A DNA stretch of 64,000 nucleotides from JALNZF01 sp964447405. GTDB taxonomy: Bacteria; Nitrospirota; UBA9217. Below are positions 33,240 through 40,879 of this stretch, piece after piece; position 1 is the first letter of the stretch, and every line of letters begins with the position of its first letter. The position numbers and the translations under genes were made by a program. The stretch spans positions 62,001 through 126,000 of the forward strand of contig CAYUSP010000002.1 in assembly GCA_964447405.1 (NCBI GenBank). The letters are read 5' to 3'. Under the pieces are notes generated by a model. It did not search any database. It saw nothing but the letters and a program-made list of their open reading frames with translations, and was not told the DNA's origin.

Positions 33240-34307
33240 ATGTTCAAAAAACTGGAAGCGGTCGCGGAAAAATATGATGAACTGACGAGGCTGCTATCCG
33301 ATCCCGGCGTTGCCGCGGATCATCTTCAGTATCAGAAATATTCCAAAGAGCGGTCTGACATTGAGGATGTGGTAAACCACTACCGCACCTATAAAAAAAT
33401 CCTGACGCAGATCAGGGACTCCGAAGAAATCACCCAGGACAAGCAGGCAGATCCGGAGCTTCGCATGATGGCCGATGCAGAGCTCAAGGAACTCAGGCCC
33501 TCCATCGAAAAGTTGGAGCAGGAGTTGCGGCTCATGCTCGTGCCCAAGGATCCACGGGACGACAGAGACATCTTCCTTGAGATTCGCGCCGGGGCCGGCG
33601 GCGACGAGGCAGGCTTGTTTGCGGCGGAATTATTCCGGCTCTATTCCCGGCATGCGGAGAAAAAACGCTGGAAAGTGACGCTCCTTGACATGAGCACCAC
33701 CGGCGTCGGCGGCGCAAAGGAAGTCATTGCCCAGATCCAGGGCAAGGGTGTCTATAGCCGGCTCAAGTATGAGAGCGGCGTCCATCGGGTGCAGCGGGTC
33801 CCGGCAACCGAAGCGAGCGGCAGAATCCATACCTCAACCGTTACCGTCGCCGTTCTGCCCGAAGCGGATGACGTGGACGTGCAGATCGAACAAAAAGACC
33901 TCCGCATCGATACCTATTGCTCGTCAGGTCCCGGCGGCCAGAGCGTGAATACTACCTACTCCGCGGTCAGGATCACCCATATCCCGACCGGAGAGGTCGT
34001 GGCATGCCAGGACGAGCGCTCACAGCTTAAAAACCGCATAAAGGCAATGAAGATCCTCAAGTCCCGGCTGCTGGAAAAGGAGCGGGAGCGTCAGGCAGCG
34101 GAAACAGCCGAGAACCGCAAATCGCAGGTCGGATCCGGTGAACGCAGCGAAAAGATCAGGACATACAACTTTCCACAGAACCGGGTAACAGACCACCGCA
34201 TCGGCATGTCACTGTACCGGCTTGACGCAGTCATGGACGGAGACATTGATGAGTTCATCGAAGGCCTGACCTCGGCGGCCAATACGGAGCGGCTGAAAAA
34301 CTTGTAA
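33240..34307 (+). CDS. prfA: Peptide chain release factor 1
   Basis: 355 residues. The peptidyl-tRNA hydrolysis motif GGQ is in SSGPGGQSVNTTYSAVR. The codon-reading tripeptide PAT is in RVPATEASGRIHTST, which recognises UAG/UAA, so it is RF1 and not RF2. Class length is normal. The GGQ glutamine is methylated by PrmC, encoded 69 bases downstream. Start at ATG 33240; no strong ribosome site seen (AAAAAGG lies about 8 bases before). Confidence 0.97.
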   Translation: MFKKLEAVAEKYDELTRLLSDPGVAADHLQYQKYSKERSDIEDVVNHYRTYKKILTQIRDSEEITQDKQADPELRMMADAELKELRPSIEKLEQELRLMLVPKDPRDDRDIFLEIRAGAGGDEAGLFAAELFRLYSRHAEKKRWKVTLLDMSTTGVGGAKEVIAQIQGKGVYSRLKYESGVHRVQRVPATEASGRIHTSTVTVAVLPEADDVDVQIEQKDLRIDTYCSSGPGGQSVNTTYSAVRITHIPTGEVVACQDERSQLKNRIKAMKILKSRLLEKERERQAAETAENRKSQVGSGERSEKIRTYNFPQNRVTDHRIGMSLYRLDAVMDGDIDEFIEGLTSAANTERLKNL

Positions 34308-34312
34308 CTCAT

Positions 34313-34370
34313 TTCGGATTGCGGACCGAAGGTCGGAGAACCTCCGACACCAAATCGCGGACCGGATCCC
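34313..34370. repeat. Palindromic repeat in the prfA-prmC gap
   Basis: Hairpin GTCGGAG/CTCCGAC in the centre, bounded by direct copies of ATTGCGGACCG and AATCGCGGACCG. It is one of several palindromes filling the gaps of this operon. Confidence 0.5.
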
Positions 34371-34376
34371 CTTATT

Positions 34377-35246
34377 ATGGCGATGACTGTCTTAGATACC
34401 CTCTGTAGTGCGGCAGTTCACCTGGAAACCGCTGGCATTGACACTGCCCGGCGCGACGCTGAGGTACTCCTCTGCCATGTCATCCAGAAAAACCGCGCCT
34501 GGGTGCTGACCCATGGCAAAGACGCACTGGAAGACCGGGACAGAACGTCTTTTGAAGAGGCTATCCACCGCCGTGAAAAACGGGAACCGCTGCAGTATAT
34601 CACCGGTCTCCGTGAATTTTGGGGATTGGAATTCAAGGTCACTCCGGCAGTCCTCATACCGAGGCCGGAAACCGAATTCATTGTCGAGTCCGCTCTTGCA
34701 ACGATAGCGGACCGGAACAAACAAGTCACCATCCTCGATCTTTGCACTGGTTCAGGATGCATAGCCGTCTGCCTCGCCAAAGAACTGCCTGCAGCACGTA
34801 TATTTGCGACCGATGCCTCGGATATGGCCATTGACGTTGCAAGAGAAAACGCGCAACGGCATGGTGTGTCGGACCGCATTATGTTTGCAATTGGTGATCT
34901 GTTCGAGCCGCTCACTGACCTTGCAGTCCACGGGCAAATAGACGTCATAGCTACCAATCCTCCCTATATACCTGTTGTGGAGCGGCATTCGCTCCAGCCG
35001 GAGGTTAGAGACTTCGAGCCTGCTCAGGCGCTCTTTGCAGGCCACCGGGGTACAGAGCTTGCGGAAAAGATCATCCGGACAGCACCGGCCTATCTCCGAA
35101 AAAATGGCATTCTCATCATGGAGATGGGCATGGGCCAGGCAAAGGCGCTTGAACGGATTTTCATCGAAACAAAATGCTATGATCCATCGAAACGAGTAAA
35201 AGATCTTGCAGGAATCGACCGGGTGATCATTGCTCGAAAAATTTAG
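34377..35246 (+). CDS. prmC: Release factor glutamine methyltransferase
   Basis: 289 residues. N-terminal helical domain, then the SAM-dependent Rossmann domain with DLCTGSGCIAVCLA (motif I), ATDASDMAIDVAREN (motif II) and the catalytic NPPY tetrapeptide in ATNPPYIPV. LIPRPETEF is the conserved substrate loop. Methylates the GGQ glutamine of RF1/RF2. Downstream of prfA, its natural partner. The start lacks a clear ribosome site; two in-frame ATGs (34377, 34383) are equal candidates. Confidence 0.95.
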   Translation: MAMTVLDTLCSAAVHLETAGIDTARRDAEVLLCHVIQKNRAWVLTHGKDALEDRDRTSFEEAIHRREKREPLQYITGLREFWGLEFKVTPAVLIPRPETEFIVESALATIADRNKQVTILDLCTGSGCIAVCLAKELPAARIFATDASDMAIDVARENAQRHGVSDRIMFAIGDLFEPLTDLAVHGQIDVIATNPPYIPVVERHSLQPEVRDFEPAQALFAGHRGTELAEKIIRTAPAYLRKNGILIMEMGMGQAKALERIFIETKCYDPSKRVKDLAGIDRVIIARKI

Positions 35247-35250
35247 AAGC

Positions 35251-35325
35251 CGGAAAGCAGCACACAGCGATCAGACATACTATCGTGTCTGGCCTGTGTC
35301 ATCTTTCCGCTGCCTTCTGTCTTCT
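35251..35325. repeat. Imperfect inverted repeat in the prmC-murA gap
   Basis: Arms around 35254-35276 and 35287-35311 (GGAAAGCAGCACACAG against CTGTGTCATCTTTCC) pair with a few mismatches around a short centre. Confidence 0.5.
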
Positions 35326-35337
35326 AATTTCTGACCT

Positions 35338-36588
35338 ATGAAATCAATCATTATTAATGGCGGGAAAAAACTTTCCGGCGAGGTGGTTATCAGCGGGGCG
35401 AAGAACGCTGCCCTGCCGATCCTTGCTGCCGGACTTTTGTGCGAAGGCATGCACAGGATCGCGAATGTGCCGCTCCTGGCGGATGTCGCCACGCTCGGAA
35501 AGATCCTGCGGAACATGGGTGTTTCCTTTGAACGGCAGAACGGGGAAATCCTGATTGAATCGACCGCGCTTACGAATCCCGAGGCACCGTATGACCTTGT
35601 GCGAACCATGCGCGCGTCGGTCCTCGTACTCGGGCCGCTCGTGGCACGCATGGGCAAAGCCCGTGTCTCGCTGCCCGGCGGCTGCGCTATCGGCGCGCGT
35701 CCCATCAACCTCCACCTCATGGGACTGGAGAAGCTGGGGGCGCAGGTGGAGATCGACCATGGATATGTCGTGGTTTCTGCGAACAGACTTCGGGGAGCAC
35801 AGATCTACTTCGACACCGTAACCGTGACAGGGACTGAAAATCTTATGATGGCCGCCACGCTCGCAGAAGGAGAGACGGTCCTCGAGAATGCCGCGCGGGA
35901 ACCGGAGATCGTGGACCTCGCGAATGCGCTCATAGGCATGGGAGCCCGGATCGAGGGAGCAGGAACGGACATTATCAGGATCCAGGGCGTTCAAACACTC
36001 CAACCCCTTTCCCACACTGTGATGCCGGACCGGATCGAGGCCGGGACCTTTGTGATCGCAGCCGCCATAACCAACGGATCGATCATGATCAGGAACTGCT
36101 ATCCCAGTCACCTCGATGCGGTAATCGCCAAGGTGACGGAAGCGGGCGCAGAGGTCAGGATCAGCAGGGGTGCGATTCAGGTGACCGGGAGCGAGAAGAT
36201 CAATCCGGTCAATGTTAAGACGATGGAATACCCCGGGTTCCCGACGGACATGCAGGCGCAAATCATGAGCCTCATGACGCTTGCTAGGGGCACGAGCGTG
36301 ATCAACGAGACCATATTCGAGAACCGGTATACCCACGTGGCCGAACTGCGCCGGATGGGTGCGGATATCGAGACCGACGGCAGAACGGCCATCATCAAAG
36401 GTGTGCCCAGACTCTCCGCAGCTCCCGTTATGGCCACGGACCTGCGGGCCAGCGCCTCGCTCATACTCGCCGGACTCGCAGCGGAAGGTCAGACCGTAAT
36501 ATCGCGTATTTACCATCTTGACCGGGGATACGAAAACATCGAATACAAGCTGTCGGCACTTGGTGCTGATATAAAGAGAGTGTCATAG
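35338..36588 (+). CDS. murA: UDP-N-acetylglucosamine 1-carboxyvinyltransferase
   Basis: 416 residues. SGAKNAALPILAA is the conserved PEP-binding start and LPGGCAIGARPINLH carries the catalytic cysteine (fosfomycin target), so it should be fosfomycin sensitive. Later IEAGTFVIAAAIT and the C-terminal RASASLILAGLAAEG and DRGYENIE follow. First committed step of peptidoglycan synthesis, cytoplasmic. Followed 57 bases later by hisD, the murA-his link seen in several deltaproteobacteria-like genomes. Confidence 0.98.
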   Translation: MKSIIINGGKKLSGEVVISGAKNAALPILAAGLLCEGMHRIANVPLLADVATLGKILRNMGVSFERQNGEILIESTALTNPEAPYDLVRTMRASVLVLGPLVARMGKARVSLPGGCAIGARPINLHLMGLEKLGAQVEIDHGYVVVSANRLRGAQIYFDTVTVTGTENLMMAATLAEGETVLENAAREPEIVDLANALIGMGARIEGAGTDIIRIQGVQTLQPLSHTVMPDRIEAGTFVIAAAITNGSIMIRNCYPSHLDAVIAKVTEAGAEVRISRGAIQVTGSEKINPVNVKTMEYPGFPTDMQAQIMSLMTLARGTSVINETIFENRYTHVAELRRMGADIETDGRTAIIKGVPRLSAAPVMATDLRASASLILAGLAAEGQTVISRIYHLDRGYENIEYKLSALGADIKRVS

Positions 36589-36645
36589 ATTGTGGTATGA
36601 TAATCCGAGATTCTCAATTCGAAGCCAGAAATTGAGAGAGGCACT

Positions 36646-37938
36646 ATGAAGATACTCGACTCACGGCAAGAGGATGTCTCCGTTCAGCTCAAGCGCATCG
36701 TCAACCGCGGCGACGCTGCGACCGGGGAGGTCGCCGCCCTGGTAACGGAAATTATCGAGCAGGTCCGCAAGCAGGGCGATCCCACAGTACTCGCATACAC
36801 CGAGAAATATGACAAGGTGAAACTCACTCTTGAGAACATCAAGGTCACTCCCGGGGAGATACGGGATGCCTACGCAAACGTGGACACAAAAAAGGTTGAT
36901 GCCTTAAAACTTGCCGCCCAAAATATCCGCTCTTTTCACGAAAAACAGAAGATCACCTCCTGGGTCAGCCAGGAAGCTGACGGCGTCATTCTGGGCCAGC
37001 TGGCCCGCCCGATCCGGAGCGCCGGTGTCTATGTACCAGGCGGCAAAGCGTGCTACCCCTCCTCGGTGCTCATGAATGTCATCCCCGCCAAGGTCGCCGG
37101 AGTCGAACAGCTCGTGATGTGTTCTCCTCTTTCGGGCGGCGTCCTGAATCCCTACATCCTCGTCGCAGCCGATATAGCGGGAGTGAGCGAGATCTATAAG
37201 ATCGGAGGGGCGCAGGCGATCGCTGCCATGGCTTACGGCACTGCCACCATCCCTCAGGTCGATAAGATTGTCGGGCCGGGGAACATTTATGTAGCCACGG
37301 CAAAGCGCCAGGTCTTCGGCCAGGTTGACATCGATATGATCGCCGGCCCGAGCGAAATACTGATCATCGCCGACGAAAGCGCAGATCCCGAGTTCGTGGC
37401 TTCGGACCTGCTGTCGCAGGCTGAGCATGACGAACTCGCTTCCTCGATTCTCATCACTACCTCCCGCGCCCTCGCCGACAGCGTGAACGCCGCTGTTGAA
37501 CGCCAGCTTGCGCACTTGAGCAGAAAAGATATCGCGCGCAAGTCCATCGACCAGTTCGGCGTGATCGTGATCGCGGGAAGCTTGCAGGCGGCTGCCGAAG
37601 TCTCGAATTCCATCGCACCCGAACACCTTGAACTCGCTGTGGAGAAACCGTTCGAGCTTTTAGGATTGATCAGGAACGCGGGCGCCATTTTTCTGGGGCA
37701 CTACACTCCCGAATCGATCGGCGATTATATCGCGGGCCCGAACCATGTGCTTCCCACCGGGGGCACGGCCCGCTTCTTCTCGCCCCTCTCAACGGACAGC
37801 TTCATGAAAAAATCCAGCCTCATCTTCTATACGCAGGCGGGTTTGAACCGGGTTGGCGGTGCTGTTGTGCAGATCGCAGAGGTTGAAGGCCTGGAGGCGC
37901 ACGGAAATACTATAAAGGTGAGAATGGCGAAAAAATAA
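36646..37938 (+). CDS. hisD: Histidinol dehydrogenase
   Basis: 430 residues. VYVPGGKACYPSSVLMN, the zinc-site region (SQAEHDE; SIAPEHLEL) and GPNHVLPTGGTARF are all present. Catalyses the last two oxidations to histidine, using NAD and Zn. GAGAGAGG precedes the ATG. Followed by hisG, so the gene order murA-hisD-hisG differs from murA-hisG-hisD of Geobacter. Confidence 0.98.
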   Translation: MKILDSRQEDVSVQLKRIVNRGDAATGEVAALVTEIIEQVRKQGDPTVLAYTEKYDKVKLTLENIKVTPGEIRDAYANVDTKKVDALKLAAQNIRSFHEKQKITSWVSQEADGVILGQLARPIRSAGVYVPGGKACYPSSVLMNVIPAKVAGVEQLVMCSPLSGGVLNPYILVAADIAGVSEIYKIGGAQAIAAMAYGTATIPQVDKIVGPGNIYVATAKRQVFGQVDIDMIAGPSEILIIADESADPEFVASDLLSQAEHDELASSILITTSRALADSVNAAVERQLAHLSRKDIARKSIDQFGVIVIAGSLQAAAEVSNSIAPEHLELAVEKPFELLGLIRNAGAIFLGHYTPESIGDYIAGPNHVLPTGGTARFFSPLSTDSFMKKSSLIFYTQAGLNRVGGAVVQIAEVEGLEAHGNTIKVRMAKK

Positions 37939-37949
37939 CTATAAAGAAG

Positions 37950-38027
37950 AAGTCAGAAGACAGAGGTCGGAAGTCAGACGAGAAGTGAAAATCCGTTCTC
38001 CTGACTGCCGACTACTGACTTCTGGCT
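37950..38027. repeat. Imperfect inverted repeat in the hisD-hisG gap
   Basis: Left arm GAAGTCAGAAGACAGAGG and right arm with CCGACTACTGACTTCTGG pair over about 30 bases with several mismatches. AGTCAGAAG/GACTTCTG phrases occur repeatedly. Confidence 0.55.
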
Positions 38028-38051
38028 CCTTGTTTAATAAAGGAGCTCATT

Positions 38052-38972
38052 ATGTCAGTGAAACAAAAAAAGAGAACATCAACAGTATCCGCGCTGGAAA
38101 TACCCAAGCTTAAGCTTGGCCTTCCCAAGGGAAGCTTGCAGGAAGCCACCTTCAAGCTCTTTGGCAAGGCGGGCTACCGGGTGCAGGTAAGCTCACGGAG
38201 CTACTACCCGACCATCGACGATCCAAACATCGACTGTACCCTGGTGCGAGCGCAGGAAATGGCGCGCTACGTTGATCACGGCATCTTCGATGCTGGTCTG
38301 ACGGGCAAGGACTGGATCCTCGAGCAGAACGCCGATATCATAGAAGTTGCAGAGCTTCGCTACGCCAAGGGCGGCTTCACCCCGGTGCGCTGGGTCGTGG
38401 CGGTTCCGGAGGATTCTCCCATCAAGTCCATCAAGGACCTGAAGGGCAAGCGGATAGCCACGGAACTGGTGGGATATACCAAGCGTTACCTCAAATCCAA
38501 AGGCGTAACTGCGGAGATTGAGTTTTCGTGGGGTGCGACAGAAGTGAAGCCTCCGCGCCTCGCGGACGCCATCGTGGAGCTGACCGAAACCGGCTCCTCG
38601 CTCCGTGCGAACAAGCTCCGGATCGTGGAGGTGATGCTCGAATCCACTACGCGGCTCATCGCGAATAAAAAAGCCTGGGGCGACCCCTGGAAACGGAAGA
38701 AGATCGAGAATATGGCAATGCTGCTCCAGGGCGCCCTTGCAGCCGAGGAAAAAGTCGGACTCAAAATGAATGCTCCCAAATCGGGCTTAAAGGAAATATG
38801 CGGGCTTCTCCCTTCCCTGCACGCACCGACGATCTCGCAACAGACGGATCCCGAGTGGGTCAGCCTCGAGGTGATCCTCGACGAGAAAGAAGCGCGGAAT
38901 CTGATCCCGCGGCTCAAGCGTCGCGGCGCATCGGGTATCGTCGAATACCCCCTGAACAAAGTTATCCCCTAA
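38052..38972 (+). CDS. hisG: ATP phosphoribosyltransferase, long form
   Basis: 306 residues, the long HisG form with a C-terminal regulatory domain (from about 225 onward), so no HisZ is needed. LGLPKGSLQEAT is the N-terminal substrate loop, and VELTETGSSLRANKL the PRPP loop. First step of histidine synthesis, feedback inhibited by histidine in the long form. A residual N-terminal basic extension of about 20 residues (KQKKRTSTVS) is present. AAAGGAGC precedes the ATG. Confidence 0.97.
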   Translation: MSVKQKKRTSTVSALEIPKLKLGLPKGSLQEATFKLFGKAGYRVQVSSRSYYPTIDDPNIDCTLVRAQEMARYVDHGIFDAGLTGKDWILEQNADIIEVAELRYAKGGFTPVRWVVAVPEDSPIKSIKDLKGKRIATELVGYTKRYLKSKGVTAEIEFSWGATEVKPPRLADAIVELTETGSSLRANKLRIVEVMLESTTRLIANKKAWGDPWKRKKIENMAMLLQGALAAEEKVGLKMNAPKSGLKEICGLLPSLHAPTISQQTDPEWVSLEVILDEKEARNLIPRLKRRGASGIVEYPLNKVIP

Positions 38973-39244
38973 AGAAAACCCAGGCGATTTAGCCGTTATG
39001 TTCCGCATGCGATGTCTGCTGCGACACGACAAAACAAACATTGCCACGGAGATAGTAGCCGCGAGCTGAAAAAGGGGGGTAAAAAAAAGCTCCTCCCCGC
39101 ATTGATTCTGCTATAGTGATGATAGCTGTATACATTCTGAAAATATTTCTGTATAGTAATACCGTTTACCTACACAATGGAACTGGCAGTACCCTGAGGT
39201 GAGGCTCAGTTCGTTCATACATTACCTTCGGAAGGAGTCAAGCA

Positions 39245-39418
39245 TTGAGCAAGCCGAATTTTAATTTTCAAAAACGTCAAAAGGAACTGGCAAAGAAAAA
39301 AAAGAGCGAAGAAAAAAAACAGCGTAAACAGGAAAAAAATACCGTAAAGCCTTCGGATGATTCGGCGGTTGTAGCAGAAGGCGGGGAAATAATGGAAAAC
39401 GAGGCGCGGGAAACCTAA
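39245..39418 (+). CDS. Small lysine-rich protein, TTG start
   Basis: 57 residues (SKPNFNFQKRQKELAKKKK at the start; acidic C-terminus). The TTG at 39245 is preceded by GGAAGGAG eight bases upstream, which fixes the frame. More than a quarter of the residues are Lys/Arg in the first half; the second half is acidic. The SKPNFNFQKRQKE start resembles conserved short hypothetical proteins of Proteobacteria that I know only as uncharacterised. It lies upstream of HU. A nucleic-acid or ribosome role is inferred from charge only. Confidence 0.75.
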   Translation: MSKPNFNFQKRQKELAKKKKSEEKKQRKQEKNTVKPSDDSAVVAEGGEIMENEARET

Positions 39419-39450
39419 TACATACTCTGATAAAAGGGAGGTGAAAGTAC

Positions 39451-39513
39451 ATGGCTGCATCAAGGCAAGGTGCGAAGAAGGAAGTAAAAAAACCGAAAAG
39501 CAAAAAAAAGTAA
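39451..39513 (+). CDS. 20-residue lysine-rich mini-protein
   Basis: ATG at 39451 with GGGAGGTGA about seven bases upstream and a TAA at 39511. The encoded peptide is MAASRQGAKKEVKKPKSKKK, ten lysines or arginines out of twenty. It sits between the 57-residue basic gene and HU on the same strand. A strong ribosome site on so short a frame is the evidence; it resembles the basic tails of HU or of H1-like proteins. Homologs cannot be checked here. Confidence 0.5.
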   Translation: MAASRQGAKKEVKKPKSKKK

Positions 39514-39573
39514 ATTTTGCATTGTCCATAACTGCTGCATGGGAATCAATATTAACTAACGGAGGGGGTATAC

Positions 39574-39861
39574 ATGGCAAAAGCAATGACGAAGTCTCAA
39601 CTGGTGGCAAAGCTCGCGGAGAACGCATCTCTTACCAAAAAGGCTGCTGCAGACATATTGGATTTTATTGCTCAGGTTGCATACAAGGAAGCAAAGAACA
39701 GTTTCACGCTGCCGGGACTCGGCAAGCTTGTGCTCGTACAGCGCAAAGCCCGCATGGGCAGGAATCCTGCAACCGGTGAAACGATAAAGATCAAGGCGAA
39801 GAAAGTTGTAAAATTTCGGGTTGCCAAAGCAGCCAAGGATGCAATCCTCGGCGCAAAGTAA
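39574..39861 (+). CDS. HU-family DNA-binding protein
   Basis: 95 residues. N-terminal helices MTKSQLVAKLAENASLTKKAAADILDFI, then the beta-arm region GKLVLVQRKARMGRNPATGETIKIKAKKVVKFR with the conserved RNPATGE tip. Ends ILGAK. GGAGGGGG precedes the ATG. Own terminator follows. Bends and compacts DNA; the paralog type (HU or IHF-like) is not certain. Confidence 0.95.
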   Translation: MAKAMTKSQLVAKLAENASLTKKAAADILDFIAQVAYKEAKNSFTLPGLGKLVLVQRKARMGRNPATGETIKIKAKKVVKFRVAKAAKDAILGAK

Positions 39862-39880
39862 CTGATCGCATGGATGACCA

Positions 39881-39910
39881 AGCCCGCTCGGACCCGAGTG
39901 GGCTTTTTTT
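39881..39910 (+). terminator. Rho-independent terminator of the HU gene
   Basis: AGCCCGCTCG / CGAGTGGGCT stem (one G-T pair) followed by seven T residues. Confidence 0.92.
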
Positions 39911-39924
39911 ATGCGAGGAATTTC

Positions 39925-40305
39925 TTAGGAGGCTTGTTTCTTGTACTGAATGTTGACTTCGTAAACGATGCTGGCATGTCCGAAGGTATGATTCGTGCCG
40001 TTACAAAAGAGTTTACCCTTGCTCGACTTCTTGCGGGCTTTCGCCTGGCTGGCAACAACAGGGGATAGATCAAAACCGCCGCCCGTGCATCCATCCTCCA
40101 TGCATTTCATATGAAATCCGGCGTAATCAGCAGGCGAAAAGCAGAGCGTGCGGGTCATTAAAACCGCATTCAATCCGCGACGATAATAGGTCATGCGGAA
40201 TTCAATGCTCGAAATCCCGGCATGGCGCTCGGAAATCAGTCCGGTGGCGGCCAGTGCTGCCTTCTCCAATCCCATTTTTTCTTTATAACTTTGTCTGTGC
40301 CGCAT
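39925..40305 (-). CDS. Cysteine-containing conserved-looking protein, unknown
   Basis: 126 residues. The first 30 are basic (RHRQSYKEKMGLEKAALAATG). The central part (SIEFRMTYYRRGLNAVLMTRTLCFSP) and the cysteine cluster KCMEDGCTGGGFDLSP plus LFCNGTNHTFGHASIVYEV look like a small folded domain, with four cysteines and one histidine as candidate metal ligands. I do not recognise the family. It converges with HU and lies 84 bases downstream of the cold-shock gene. AAGG lies eight bases before the ATG. Confidence 0.65.
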   Translation of the reverse strand: MRHRQSYKEKMGLEKAALAATGLISERHAGISSIEFRMTYYRRGLNAVLMTRTLCFSPADYAGFHMKCMEDGCTGGGFDLSPVVASQAKARKKSSKGKLFCNGTNHTFGHASIVYEVNIQYKKQAS

Positions 40306-40337
40306 CGTTCTACCTTCTGCCTTCAGGGAGCACGGTG

Positions 40338-40368
40338 AAAAAAAACAGGCCCTGAATGATCAGGGCCT
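40338..40368 (-). terminator. Rho-independent terminator of the cold-shock gene
   Basis: Minus strand AGGCCCTGA / TCAGGGCCT perfect stem followed by a G and eight T residues, 22 bases after the stop. Confidence 0.9.
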
Positions 40369-40389
40369 TCAAAGATGTACGCGTTTCGC

Positions 40390-40590
40390 TTAAAGCTTTA
40401 CAACATTGGCTGCTTTGGGGCCCTTGGGCGAGTCGACGACGTCGAACTGCACTTGCTGGCCTTCAGCCAACGACTTGAAGCCGCTGTCCTGAATGTCGCC
40501 AAAATGAACGAACACATCGCCGCCTTTTTCACGAGTAATGAATCCAAAACCTTTGGAATCATTGAACCACTTTACGGTGCCGGTTTCCAT
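40390..40590 (-). CDS. Cold-shock protein (CspA family)
   Basis: 66 residues. GTVKWFNDSKGFGFITREKGGDVFVHF contains both RNA-binding motifs, RNP1 (KGFGFI) and RNP2 (VFVHF). Single OB-fold, RNA chaperone. AGGAGG precedes the ATG. A 107-base leader with a hairpin plus T tract lies upstream (see 40635-40668). Own terminator. Confidence 0.97.
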   Translation of the reverse strand: METGTVKWFNDSKGFGFITREKGGDVFVHFGDIQDSGFKSLAEGQQVQFDVVDSPKGPKAANVVKL

Positions 40591-40634
40591 GATGATTTAC
40601 CTCCTTCTTGTGAATTGAAGCAACGGAAAAGGAC

Positions 40635-40668
40635 AAAAAAATGCCGCAAAGTCTATCTGTCTTTGCGG
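40635..40668 (-). promoter_or_regulatory. Terminator-like hairpin in the cold-shock leader
   Basis: Minus strand: CCGCAAAG / CTTTGCGG stem with a nine-base loop, then CA and seven T residues. It lies between the predicted csp promoter and the csp start, 45 bases before the ATG, so it can work as an attenuator; alternatively it ends the DUF255 transcript. Confidence 0.6.
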
Positions 40669-40703
40669 TTTCCCTACAAGAACATCCGGAACTTCTGAAG
40701 TTC

Positions 40704-40732
40704 ATAATGCCTCTTCTGCGCCAAAATGTCAA
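40704..40732 (-). promoter_or_regulatory. Sigma-70 promoter of the cold-shock gene
   Basis: Minus strand TTGACA, 17 bp, CATTAT (4 of 6 of the -10). An AT-rich tract lies just upstream. It implies a leader of roughly 107 bases that includes the terminator-like hairpin. Confidence 0.55.
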
Positions 40733-40879
40733 GGATTTTTATTTAGCGTTTTTTTGCGCGCTCGCAGTGATATTTTATGGATTGTGCAGTAATCCATGAT
40801 ATTCTCGACGCGCAATACCCACTTCAGAACGAGATCCCTTTCAGAGTGAAATCCTGACACGTTCGTCCGCCCGCAGCCA

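Noticed and set aside
35344..36516. Long minus-strand open frame across murA (390 codons)
   Set aside because: It mirrors the highly biased codon use of murA on the opposite strand, has no ribosome site, and its translation shows no domain.
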